52,600 bases of DNA, from assembly GCA_002897895.1 (NCBI GenBank), contig BDSY01000021.1, forward strand, positions 1-52,600. The letters run 5' to 3'. This DNA is from a bacterium BMS3Abin06. Lineage in GTDB: Bacteria > Nitrospirota > Thermodesulfovibrionia > UBA6902. Under the pieces are notes generated by a model that was not told where the DNA came from, did not search any database, and saw only the letters and a list, made by a program, of their open reading frames with translations. Within the stretch, counting starts at the first letter, position 1, and each line of letters opens with the position of its first letter. Below are positions 7,659 through 15,194 of this stretch, one piece after another. A program made the position numbers and the translations under genes.

Positions 7659-8528
7659 TTATCCTTCTCTCCAGAAATGAATTTTCATGGATGTATCCAT
7701 AACACTTTCCACCATTCGTGTGATCTCGTTAACTGTGGCTTTTGCCGTTACCCTGAAATTAGAACCTTTAACGGTAATCCTATTGAGAATCTTTATCCCT
7801 ATTGCCTCAAATCCCGGCACATTGACGATAGAGCTTGTCTTCTCAAAGGGAGTGGTTTCCCTGTAATCAATAATCTGCTTTGCAAGGGCCTCTGTCATAT
7901 CCGGGCTGAGACAGACAAGCACCGGCAGCCGGGCAGTATTTATATTTACCTGGTTGTTTCCGTAAACCGTTATGTATGGACTTATTTTCCCGAAAATGTT
8001 TTTGTCCATCATGCCTTCGATTAATTTCAACTCATCCACAGACCAGAGAAATGTATTTTTAGCGACATCTTCCGAGTCCGGAAGTCTCGGCTCTTTATCG
8101 GGATCTATCCAGTCAGCTATCACCAATGAAAGATTTGGATTAATATTAAGGTATTCAAGCAGCTTTTTCAAGGATGAAAGGGCTTTCTCATTAGTCATGC
8201 CATTTGGATATATTATGCTGTTAATATTAAATTTTGAATTTTCATCTTCAATTTTTATGCTCAGAAAGGCACCCGTACCGAAATCTCCGGGAACCGGCAT
8301 CTCTATCTCACGCACATATGTATAAGAACTTTCTTTGGCCAATGCAAGATATTGTGTGCTGAGATTCTGTCCTGATCTGGCAATAAGAGACGCCCTCTGG
8401 GCATTGCTCCAGTTGGACAATGAGGAAGAATCAATGTATACATCATAAACAAAATCCACTACAAGACCAACGAGGATTGAAATAAGCAGTAGAGTAATTA
8501 TCAGAGCAGACCCTTCTTTATTTAACAA
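7659..8528 (-). CDS. gspK: Type II secretion minor pseudopilin GspK
   Basis: 289 residues: an N-terminal prepilin-type helix (EGSALIITLLLISILVGLVVDFV) after a very short leader MLNK, then the helical insertion typical of GspK, including VNINTARLPVL and helix-hairpin-helix-like segments. GspK caps the pseudopilus tip as a complex with GspI and GspJ. As usual for GspK, the cleavage site is less canonical than in the other pseudopilins. Confidence 0.87.
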   Translation of the reverse strand: MLNKEGSALIITLLLISILVGLVVDFVYDVYIDSSSLSNWSNAQRASLIARSGQNLSTQYLALAKESSYTYVREIEMPVPGDFGTGAFLSIKIEDENSKFNINSIIYPNGMTNEKALSSLKKLLEYLNINPNLSLVIADWIDPDKEPRLPDSEDVAKNTFLWSVDELKLIEGMMDKNIFGKISPYITVYGNNQVNINTARLPVLVCLSPDMTEALAKQIIDYRETTPFEKTSSIVNVPGFEAIGIKILNRITVKGSNFRVTAKATVNEITRMVESVMDTSMKIHFWREG

Positions 8529-8541
8529 TTCACCCTCTCCT

Positions 8542-8604
8542 TGAGTTCTGAGTTCTGAGTTCTGAGTTCTGAGTTCTGGGTTCTGGGTTCTGGGTTCTGT
8601 CTTC
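8542..8604. repeat. Seven-base tandem repeat, TGAGTTC/TGGGTTC (9 units)
   Basis: On the + strand there are five perfect TGAGTTC units (8542-8576), three TGGGTTC units (8577-8597) and one TGTCTTC. The array fills the gspJ-gspK gap almost completely, ending two bases before the gspJ stop codon and 14 bases from the gspK start. The two blocks of identical variants suggest stepwise unit amplification. Confidence 0.9.
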
Positions 8605-8606
8605 TG

Positions 8607-9353
8607 TCACAATTGTGTCCCGATTCTCGGCCTTGCGTATTCAGTCAGTTTAACTATTTTGCCGTTATCATCAAACTCGATACTTACCCTTACAATATCG
8701 GGCAATTTCCCTGTTTTTGCAGTGTCCCATGTCTTTATCCATTTATTATAAAAAAGTGTTTCAACAGTAAAGCTTTCTATTCCCTCAATGATTTCGACTT
8801 TATATTCTTTTGCCGGCACGGCATAGGGTGATTCTGTTTTCAACAGATCGAGCTTCCCGTCTTTTTCTTCTATAAAATAGGTGATGGTGTTCAGATTGCT
8901 TCCTTTAAAAGAGAATGCCGTAAGATTTAATGAGGAAGCGTTTTTGCCGAATATATCCCGGTCTTTAATAACAAACCCTGCCTTTTTCTTTGTTTCATCC
9001 TCTGTCCGGGGATTTTTAACTAATGCGCTTTCGATCTCGCGTCTTATTATATCAAGGGCTGTTCTTGATTCATGATATTTCAGCGATATATTGTCAAACC
9101 GCTCGATTGCCCGTTGAACAGAGAAAAATGAGCTGTAAACAGCACCGAGCACAATAGTGAGAAGGGTAAGGCTGATGAGTATTTCGATGAGGGTAAAGCC
9201 GGATTTTGAGACACGGTGAGACGGAGACACGGTGAGACGGAGACTTCCGGCAAACAGAAAAATATTCCCGTCTCCGCTTCCCTGCTTCTCCGTGTTACCG
9301 ATTTTTTCCCCCATTTTTCTTTTTGCTATCTTCCTTTTTAATAACAAATTCAT
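8607..9353 (-). CDS. gspJ: Type II secretion minor pseudopilin GspJ, with repeat-expanded leader
   Basis: A minor pseudopilin of the tip complex. The prepilin motif KSGFTLIEILISL is canonical, but in the 248-residue frame it is preceded by about 50 residues instead of the usual 5-15. Those codons are repeats: a 46-bp unit at 9254-9299, also found in gspI, and a 16-bp tandem duplication at 9208-9244. The frame overlaps the gspI end by 59 bp. Possible true starts are the in-frame ATG at 9314 or a GTG (VSPSHRVSKSG) that would leave a short leader. The body matches GspJ in length and order. Confidence 0.82.
   Translation of the reverse strand: MNLLLKRKIAKRKMGEKIGNTEKQGSGDGNIFLFAGSLRLTVSPSHRVSKSGFTLIEILISLTLLTIVLGAVYSSFFSVQRAIERFDNISLKYHESRTALDIIRREIESALVKNPRTEDETKKKAGFVIKDRDIFGKNASSLNLTAFSFKGSNLNTITYFIEEKDGKLDLLKTESPYAVPAKEYKVEIIEGIESFTVETLFYNKWIKTWDTAKTGKLPDIVRVSIEFDDNGKIVKLTEYARPRIGTQL
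9208..9244. repeat. 16-bp tandem duplication inside the gspJ leader codons
   Basis: ACACGGTGAGACGGAG occurs twice head to tail on the + strand, with flanking partial copies. It translates in gspJ as the repeated SPSHRVS/TVSPSHRV-like segment just before the prepilin cleavage motif. Confidence 0.8.
9254..9299. repeat. 46-bp repeat unit, copy in gspJ leader
   Basis: Matches 9651-9696 at 37 of 46 bases with no gaps. It reads in frame in gspJ as GNTEKQGSGDGNIFL; the gspI copy reads GDTGKRRNGDGTIFL. Units are built from degenerate CTCCGTT/CCCCGTG heptamers. Confidence 0.75.
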
Positions 9354-9726
9354 TAAGAACGACCTGCCTGCCGTATCCTTTTACAACTGTTTTTAGTTCG
9401 ATAATATTAGAATTCTCTATCCCGGTAATCGTATTCTCATATTTAAACCCGGTTTTATCAATGTCACCCCCGGAGTTTTGAGGGGTCATTTCCATCTCAT
9501 ATATTTTTTCCTTTGCTAATTGAAACATCCGGGTAGTGAGAGTATTTTCATACATAATATTGGCGTGGTAATTTACCGTTTGTATAATGACCGTAAGCGC
9601 AATCCCGATAATCGCAAGCGCAATCATGATCTCAAGAAGAGTAAAGCCGGACAGGAAAATAGTCCCGTCCCCGTTTCTCCGTTTCCCCGTGTCACCGACA
9701 CTTTCTTTACAGTATGTATCCTTCAT
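9295..9726 (-). CDS. gspI: Type II secretion minor pseudopilin GspI, with repeat-expanded leader
   Basis: 143 residues with the prepilin motif SGFTLLEIMIALAIIG starting at about residue 26. Between the start and this motif lies GDTGKRRNGDGTIFL, encoded by the 46-bp repeat shared with gspJ, so the leader is longer than usual. The rest fits GspI, which nucleates the tip complex with GspJ and GspK. The ATG overlaps the gspH end by 20 bp and the C-terminus overlaps the gspJ frame. Confidence 0.82.
   Translation of the reverse strand: MKDTYCKESVGDTGKRRNGDGTIFLSGFTLLEIMIALAIIGIALTVIIQTVNYHANIMYENTLTTRMFQLAKEKIYEMEMTPQNSGGDIDKTGFKYENTITGIENSNIIELKTVVKGYGRQVVLNEFVIKKEDSKKKNGGKNR
9651..9696. repeat. 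46-bp repeat unit, copy in gspI leader
   Basis: Partner of 9254-9299 (37 of 46 identical). Both copies lie at the same place relative to the prepilin motif of neighbouring genes and keep the reading frame open. Confidence 0.75.
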
Positions 9727-10174
9727 GAATTTTAACCCTGCCGTTTATATGATTAAAAATAACCGTATACTCCATGTCATCTTTATTAACCAGATGCAGT
9801 GTGACCGGCTCCTCAGGCCCCATCGGCCCGAATTTCAGTATTACCTCACCCTGTGTGACTTTGCCTAATGACGGGACTATAATATCCTCAAACATCACAT
9901 TTCCCTTCATTTTAAATTTACGCGATTCCCTTTCGCTTTCAAAACTCCATGAGTCCGCGCTGAGGTCCATTTTTAAAAGATAAGTCCGCTTTTTGCCTGC
10001 GGCCTCGTCATAGACATATCTCAGTGTATTGCCTATTCGCTTTGCCTCGGATCTCAATGCCCGCTCACCTGTATCCCAGAGATTCGGCATTATTAATGCC
10101 GTGACGAGGGAGATAATGAAGATTACAATGATTAATTCAATTAAGGTAAAGCCGCAGCGAGCCGACTTATTCAT
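9707..10174 (-). CDS. gspH: Type II secretion pseudopilin GspH
   Basis: 155 residues with a normal short prepilin leader (MNKSARC) before GFTLIELIIVIFIISLV, cleaved by GspO/PilD, then a globular domain. GspH joins the tip complex to the major pseudopilin fibre. It overlaps gspG by 4 bp and gspI by 20 bp. Its ordinary leader is the control that makes those of GspI and GspJ look abnormal. Confidence 0.85.
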   Translation of the reverse strand: MNKSARCGFTLIELIIVIFIISLVTALIMPNLWDTGERALRSEAKRIGNTLRYVYDEAAGKKRTYLLKMDLSADSWSFESERESRKFKMKGNVMFEDIIVPSLGKVTQGEVILKFGPMGPEEPVTLHLVNKDDMEYTVIFNHINGRVKIHEGYIL

Positions 10175-10617
10175 ATTTCCCAGTTGATGATATCGGCATT
10201 GTATCCGTCACCGCCAGGCAGGCCGTCGGCTCCGTATGAGATGATATCATAATCGCCTTGCTCACCCGGGGATATGTATATGTATTTATAACCCCATGGA
10301 TCAGGTGATATTGTTTTTTTCTCCAGATAACCGCCGTCTCTGTAGTTTTCCGGAATTTGTCCTGTCAAAGGCGGAGAGACCAATGCTTCCAGTCCCTGCC
10401 CGGTAGAGGGGTAGAACCCGTTATCTGCTTTAAACATTCTGAGCGCAGTCTCAAAATTTCTTATCTGTATTTTCGCCTCTGTAACCCTTGCCTCATCCGC
10501 CCTGTGCATCAGCCTCGGCGTGACAAGCGCTGCAAGAATACCGATAATAATCATTACAACCATAAGTTCTATGAGAGTGAAGCCTGTCTGACGGTTTAAA
10601 CCGGTATGTTTTTTCAC
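10171..10617 (-). CDS. gspG: Type II secretion major pseudopilin GspG
   Basis: 148 residues: leader MKKHTGLNRQT, then GFTLIELMVVMIIIGILAALV and the conserved GspG body with YPSTGQGLEALV, SPDPWGYKY and the C-terminal calcium-binding-type loop (ISYGADGLPGGDG). This is the main subunit of the pseudopilus piston. It is the first gene of an eight-gene operon G-H-I-J-K-L-M-N on the minus strand. The C, D, E, F and O components are not in this window. Confidence 0.95.
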   Translation of the reverse strand: MKKHTGLNRQTGFTLIELMVVMIIIGILAALVTPRLMHRADEARVTEAKIQIRNFETALRMFKADNGFYPSTGQGLEALVSPPLTGQIPENYRDGGYLEKKTISPDPWGYKYIYISPGEQGDYDIISYGADGLPGGDGYNADIINWEI

Positions 10618-10992
10618 AGTACAGTCCTTAATGTTTATTGATTTGTAAGCGTTCAGCTATCAGCCATCAGCTACCGGTAAAATAATATTATCGGCAAAAA
10701 AGCAGTAAAGTTTCAGAATCATCTATGCTTATAGCCACCTTGGGGCGCTGATTATTTATTTTAAAGCTGAGAGCTGACCGCTGAAAGCTTATGGCTGAAC
10801 TATTACATTAATTTTATCACATATGACAGTTATTTAGAACTTTACTCTGCATTAATGGTTCAGTTTTCTTAACCTTAATCCTGAGCGGCTTGAATATGTC
10901 TGATTCAGGAGTGAATAGTTGGTTAAACTTGCCTTACATGATATAGTAAATAACTCAGTAGTTATCAATGAAGAAAAGGTTGAAAGTTCAAA
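10618..10992. other. Intergenic region with two seven-base repeat arrays
   Basis: A 375-bp gap between the divergent gspG and dehydrogenase genes. It contains TCAGCTA-type heptamers (three units, 10653-10673) and AGCTGAG-type heptamers (five units, 10765-10799). The second family reads as the approximate inverse of the first (AGCTGA against TCAGCT), so the arrays may form an imperfect hairpin about 90 bp apart. The promoters for both operons should lie here; I see no convincing -35/-10 pair. Confidence 0.55.
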
Positions 10993-11913
10993 ATGATTAA
11001 TGTCGGAGTCATAGGCGTAGGATCAATCGGGGTTCACCATGCCCGGATATTTTCAGACCTCGAAGGCGTAAATCTTGTGGGAATTGTTGATGCTGATCCT
11101 GCTAAGGCAGAGGAAGTCGCCTCAAAATATAATTGCAGGGCCTTCAAAAACCGGATGGAGATCATGGATATGGTAGACGCAGTCAGTATTGCCGTGCCCA
11201 CTACCCTCCATTTTGAAACAGGGATGGATTTCCTGAAACAGAGTAAAGATATTCTTATTGAAAAGCCTGTCACTTCAACCCTGGAGGAAGCAGACATGCT
11301 TATATCAGAAGCAGAAAAAAGGGATCTCATTTTCCAGGTCGGCCATCTCGAGAGATTCAATGCAGGTGTCTCTCTGATAAGCACCATGGTCGAGAAGCCG
11401 AAGTTTATTGAATCCCAGCGCCTCTCCCCGTTCCTGGGAAGAGGAACAGATGTGGATGTAACACTTGACTTAATGATACATGACATAGATATAATACTCA
11501 GTTTGGTGGATTCCGGGATTGCCGACCTTCGTGCAACAGGCGCAAGCGTTCTGACGGAAAACATAGATATTGCCCATGCCTGGATTGAGTTTGAAAACGG
11601 CTGCATTGCCGAAGCCGTTTCAAGCAGGATAGCAAATGAAAAGAAAAGAGAGCTCAAGGTCTTTCAACATAATTCCTGCCTGAACCTGGACTATCAAAAA
11701 CAGGAAATAACATGTTATACAAGGCTTAACGGCAATGTAGGAAAAGAGACAAAAAAAACCGGGGCCAAAGAACCTTTAAGAGAACAGCTTCTCTCTTTCA
11801 TGGATTGCATTGAAAACAGGAGACAGCCTGTGGTCTCCGGGCATGAAGGGAGAGAGGCGCTGAAAGTTGTATTAAAGATATCAAGGCTGGTTAATCACGG
11901 CCTTACAATTTAA
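10993..11913 (+). CDS. Gfo/Idh/MocA-family NAD(P)-dependent sugar dehydrogenase
   Basis: 306 residues. The N-terminal Rossmann motif is GVIGVGSIGVHHAR; the family signature EKPVTSTLEEA follows at about 92-102, and GHLERFN and MIHDIDI belong to the catalytic domain. The product should oxidise or reduce a sugar or sugar nucleotide. It is followed nine bases later by a DegT aminotransferase. That pairing is typical of pathways making amino or di-acetamido sugars for surface polysaccharide (compare WbpB/WbpE). The exact substrate cannot be read from sequence. Confidence 0.88.
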   Translation: MINVGVIGVGSIGVHHARIFSDLEGVNLVGIVDADPAKAEEVASKYNCRAFKNRMEIMDMVDAVSIAVPTTLHFETGMDFLKQSKDILIEKPVTSTLEEADMLISEAEKRDLIFQVGHLERFNAGVSLISTMVEKPKFIESQRLSPFLGRGTDVDVTLDLMIHDIDIILSLVDSGIADLRATGASVLTENIDIAHAWIEFENGCIAEAVSSRIANEKKRELKVFQHNSCLNLDYQKQEITCYTRLNGNVGKETKKTGAKEPLREQLLSFMDCIENRRQPVVSGHEGREALKVVLKISRLVNHGLTI

Positions 11914-11922
11914 ATTAAAGAT

Positions 11923-13044
11923 ATGCCGAAAATCATATGTAACACTACCATACCCATGCTTGACATTAAGGCGCAGCATGAGCCCATTAAAGATGAAATC
12001 AAGACCGCCCTGAAAGATATCCTGGACAGTGGACGCTTTATCCTTGGGCAAAATGTCTTGTCGTTTGAGCAGGAAGTCGCTTCATATCATAATGTCAGTG
12101 AGGCAGTCGGTCTCGCCTCGGGCACTGATGCCTTATACCTGTCTCTCAGGGCCCTTGACATAAAAGAGGGCGATGAAGTAATTACAACGCCGTTCACATT
12201 TATTGCGTCTGCCGAGGCAATCACTTATGTCGGCGCAACCCCTGTATTTGCCGACATAGACAGAAATACGTTAAATATAAACCCGGCAAAGATAGAAGAG
12301 AAAATAACCCCGAAAACGAGAGCCATAGTTGTTGTACATTTATTCGGACAGCCGGCGGATATGGATGAAATAATGGAAATCGCTGAAAAACGCAATCTGA
12401 AAGTTATTGAAGACAGTGCACAGGCATTTGGAGCAACATATAAAGATGCTGCTGTCGGTGGCATTGGTGACGCCGGATGTTTCAGCTTTTATCCAAGCAA
12501 AAATCTGGGTGCCTATGGTGACGGCGGCATGATGATAACAAATGATCCGGAAATATCAGGGAAGGTAAAGCTGTTGAGAAACCACGGCGCTACCGGCCCG
12601 TATCAGCACAGCTTTATCGGTTATAACAGCAGGCTTGATGAGATACAGGCGGCGATCCTCAGAATAAAACTGAAACATATTGATGCCTATAACCGGAACC
12701 GGCGCAACATTGCAGCGCTGTACACATCGCTTCTCGGTGGGGCAGTTAAATGCCCGGTGGAAATGCAGGACAGAACACATGTCTATCATCAATACACGAT
12801 AATCACCCCGGAGAGATCAAAGATAATAAAGGCCCTCAAGGATAATTGTATATCATCGGTAGTTTACTATCCGGCGCCCCTTCACTTTCAGGAGGCATTT
12901 AAATATCTTGGTTATGAAGCAGGCGACTTTCCGGAAAGTGAGGCTGCGGCAAGGGAGGTGCTTTCTATCCCAATCTACCCGGAGCTTGACCCTGAGAAAG
13001 CAGAATTGATTGCCGAAATTATTTTAAAAGCCCTGAAGAATTAG
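11923..13044 (+). CDS. DegT/DnrJ/EryC1-family sugar aminotransferase
   Basis: 373 residues of a PLP enzyme that adds an amino group to a keto-sugar nucleotide. Visible are GLASGTDALYLSL (phosphate-binding region), the EDSAQAFGA segment with the PLP-pairing Asp, and FSFYPSKNLGAYGDGG containing the Schiff-base lysine. RNHG and YNSRLDEIQAAIL complete the family pattern. It forms an operon with the preceding dehydrogenase, implying that the dehydrogenase makes the keto-sugar it uses. A WbpE-type role is an inference. Confidence 0.9.
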   Translation: MPKIICNTTIPMLDIKAQHEPIKDEIKTALKDILDSGRFILGQNVLSFEQEVASYHNVSEAVGLASGTDALYLSLRALDIKEGDEVITTPFTFIASAEAITYVGATPVFADIDRNTLNINPAKIEEKITPKTRAIVVVHLFGQPADMDEIMEIAEKRNLKVIEDSAQAFGATYKDAAVGGIGDAGCFSFYPSKNLGAYGDGGMMITNDPEISGKVKLLRNHGATGPYQHSFIGYNSRLDEIQAAILRIKLKHIDAYNRNRRNIAALYTSLLGGAVKCPVEMQDRTHVYHQYTIITPERSKIIKALKDNCISSVVYYPAPLHFQEAFKYLGYEAGDFPESEAAAREVLSIPIYPELDPEKAELIAEIILKALKN

Positions 13045-13069
13045 CCGGTCATAAATGCGCTTATTAACT

Positions 13070-14830
13070 CTATTCCGCAACCCTCAGAACCTGTCCCACG
13101 CGTAAACGGGTTGTTTCCAGTTTATTAATCTGCTGAAGTTTCTTTGTATTTATTTTATATCTCCTGGCAATAAGCCAGAGTGAGTCCCCTTTTTTCACCT
13201 TGTACTTTCCTCCGGGGGGAACCCTGGCGGCTTTTGAAGAAGCATAGATACTTCCAGACGAACTGCCTCTCAGCGGAATCTTTAATTTCTGGCCTACACG
13301 AATAAAATGTTTGCGCCGTATGTTGTTTGCCCTGACAATTTTACTCACGCTCGTATGGTATCTCAGGGCTATGAGGGACAATGTCTCTCCTTTTCTTACA
13401 CGATGGTATGCATATGCATTCTTCGGAGGAGACCATTTCGCTATTTCATTCAGGCCGGCAAGCAGCACCTCGCCTTTTCCCGCAGGCACCTTAAGGGCGT
13501 ATGATGTAGCCGGTGTAGCCTTGCGGCGAAGCTCCGGGTTCAGGTCTGTTAATTCTTTTAATGAGACCCCTATTTTATTTGCCACTGCCCATAACTGAAC
13601 GGGCTTTTCAATGGTCACGGTCTCATACACGAGCTGGCTCTCCGGCTCTTCCAGTGTAATGCCGTATTTGGCCGGATCTTTCAGGATATGCAGCACAGCC
13701 AGGAATTTCGGGACATACCGGGCTGTTTCACGCGGAAGCTGTTGATACAGGTCCCAGAAATTGTCCAGGTAATTGATTTTCTGATTGCGTATCTTTTTTA
13801 AAACCGTGCCTTCACCGCAATTGTAGGCAGCAAGGACCGTTGTCCAGTCACCGAATATCTTGTGCAGTTCTTTTAAATAAGCAATGGCTGCGGCAGTGGA
13901 TTTTTCAGGGTCCAGTCTCTCGTCAATCCAGGTATCCCTCTTTAAACCGAATTTATAGCCGGTTGACGGAATAAACTGCCAGAGGCCCAGGGCACGGGCG
14001 CGGGACAGGGCCTTGACTTTAAAGCCGCTTTCAATAAGGGGAAGCCATGCCAGCTCCTCGGGTAAACCGGCCTTTTTCAGGGCAACCAGAATTTTATCCA
14101 TATACCTTCCCGAACGTTTATATGACTCTATTAAAAATCTCTTTTCACGGCCCTGGAACCGTTTTATCTCCTTTTCGACATGTTTATTCATTGTCAATGG
14201 AATTTCATTGTGGTTCCCGTTGACAGCCGTATATCGTGATGCATAAATCTCCAGTATCCTCTTGGAGATCGTAAAGCGCAGGTCTTCTTTCTGTTGTATT
14301 AAATCAGGATCATTGCCGGGCCTGACCTTCAAAACCAGCGCATACGCCTCATCCAGAGTCGCAATGGCATTGACAAGGTCGCCTTCAGACCAGTACTCCT
14401 GGGAGGCAGTGCAAAATTCCAGGGACGTATCAAGCAGGTTCTGTGCTTTTTCTTTTTCTTCCGCTTTTTTTTCTGCTTCCGTTTTTTCCGGCACTGCCGG
14501 TTCTTGTGCTTTTTCTGCTAATACTGTTTCCAGAGCTTTGTCATCCCGGGAGATTTGAGATTTTTCATCTTTTATCTTTTCAGTGGATTCATTCTCACAT
14601 GCTCCGTAAATCCCGCAATCATCATCGATTGCCTCGTTATTTATTTCCACGGGGACAAGAGCATCGATATCTACAGCCTTCTCATTATCTTCCTCAACAC
14701 CTTGCAGAGGCCGGACCTCAGTCGGGTTGTCGGCAGGATTGCCGACAACAGAAGTCTTGATAAGGGTACAGCCGGAAGTTAAAAGAATTAACAAGAGAGC
14801 ATATTCCAAGAACCTGATTTTCATTAACAC
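13070..14830 (-). CDS. mltD: MltD-like membrane-bound lytic transglycosylase with LysM domains
   Basis: 586 residues, a peptidoglycan-cleaving lipoprotein. The signal ends in lipobox LTSGC (Cys21). A low-complexity Glu/Lys/Ala region spans about 80-130. The SLT domain holds the catalytic Glu267 in LPLIESGFK, then GLWQFIPSTG, and AAYNCGEG. Two clear LysM repeats end the protein (HRVRKGETLSLIALRY and YKVKKGDSLWLIARRY), and a weaker one (about 430-475) precedes them. The domain order is that of MltD. It converges on the aminotransferase gene. Confidence 0.88.
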   Translation of the reverse strand: MLMKIRFLEYALLLILLTSGCTLIKTSVVGNPADNPTEVRPLQGVEEDNEKAVDIDALVPVEINNEAIDDDCGIYGACENESTEKIKDEKSQISRDDKALETVLAEKAQEPAVPEKTEAEKKAEEKEKAQNLLDTSLEFCTASQEYWSEGDLVNAIATLDEAYALVLKVRPGNDPDLIQQKEDLRFTISKRILEIYASRYTAVNGNHNEIPLTMNKHVEKEIKRFQGREKRFLIESYKRSGRYMDKILVALKKAGLPEELAWLPLIESGFKVKALSRARALGLWQFIPSTGYKFGLKRDTWIDERLDPEKSTAAAIAYLKELHKIFGDWTTVLAAYNCGEGTVLKKIRNQKINYLDNFWDLYQQLPRETARYVPKFLAVLHILKDPAKYGITLEEPESQLVYETVTIEKPVQLWAVANKIGVSLKELTDLNPELRRKATPATSYALKVPAGKGEVLLAGLNEIAKWSPPKNAYAYHRVRKGETLSLIALRYHTSVSKIVRANNIRRKHFIRVGQKLKIPLRGSSSGSIYASSKAARVPPGGKYKVKKGDSLWLIARRYKINTKKLQQINKLETTRLRVGQVLRVAE

Positions 14831-14983
14831 TTACCTTTGAGTTTATGCATTATTATACAATGCGGTTTTTAATTTCCCATTCCTGATAATGCATGTTTAT
14901 CATTTTCTTTTTAGTATCAAAACCATAAAAACTCCTTACATTTTACTAATACGGCATTTATTATGCAAATATTAAAAAATTCT

Positions 14984-15129
14984 TAACCGCTCAGAGGGGG
15001 CAGAATGAAATTTGAAGATTCAGATGTGTGGAAAAGAGCCGACCCGCATTGTGGATTAGAGAACCCGGACCTGTTCTTTCTGCACCCTGCACCCTGATAA
15101 CTGCCCTCTCTGATGATGTAAACAATTAC
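14984..15129. repeat. Repeat element carrying the start of a four-helix-bundle gene (copy A)
   Basis: Inverted relative of 17189-17358. It contains an ATG (15005) followed by MKFEDSDVWKRA, then a stop at 15097, and a run of seven-base units (TGCACCC, TGCACCC, TGATAAC, TGCCCTC; 15081-15108). The ends TAACCG (14984) and AACAATTAC (15121-15129) are decayed versions of the GTAACCGTT/AACGGTTAC ends of copy B. Confidence 0.6.
15005..15097 (+). pseudogene. Remnant N-terminus of a four-helix-bundle (23S rRNA IVS-type) protein
   Basis: Thirty codons, of which the first twelve (MKFEDSDVWKRA) match the characteristic beginning of four-helix-bundle proteins related to those encoded in 23S rRNA intervening sequences (typically MKFEDLxVWxxA). 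After that the frame reads repeat sequence and stops. A second, inverted remnant lies at 17233-17307. Confidence 0.55.
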
Positions 15130-15194
15130 AATATTTCTTATAGATAGACACTTAACACTCAAGAATTATCCGGATTTCCCGTTAATAATAAATA

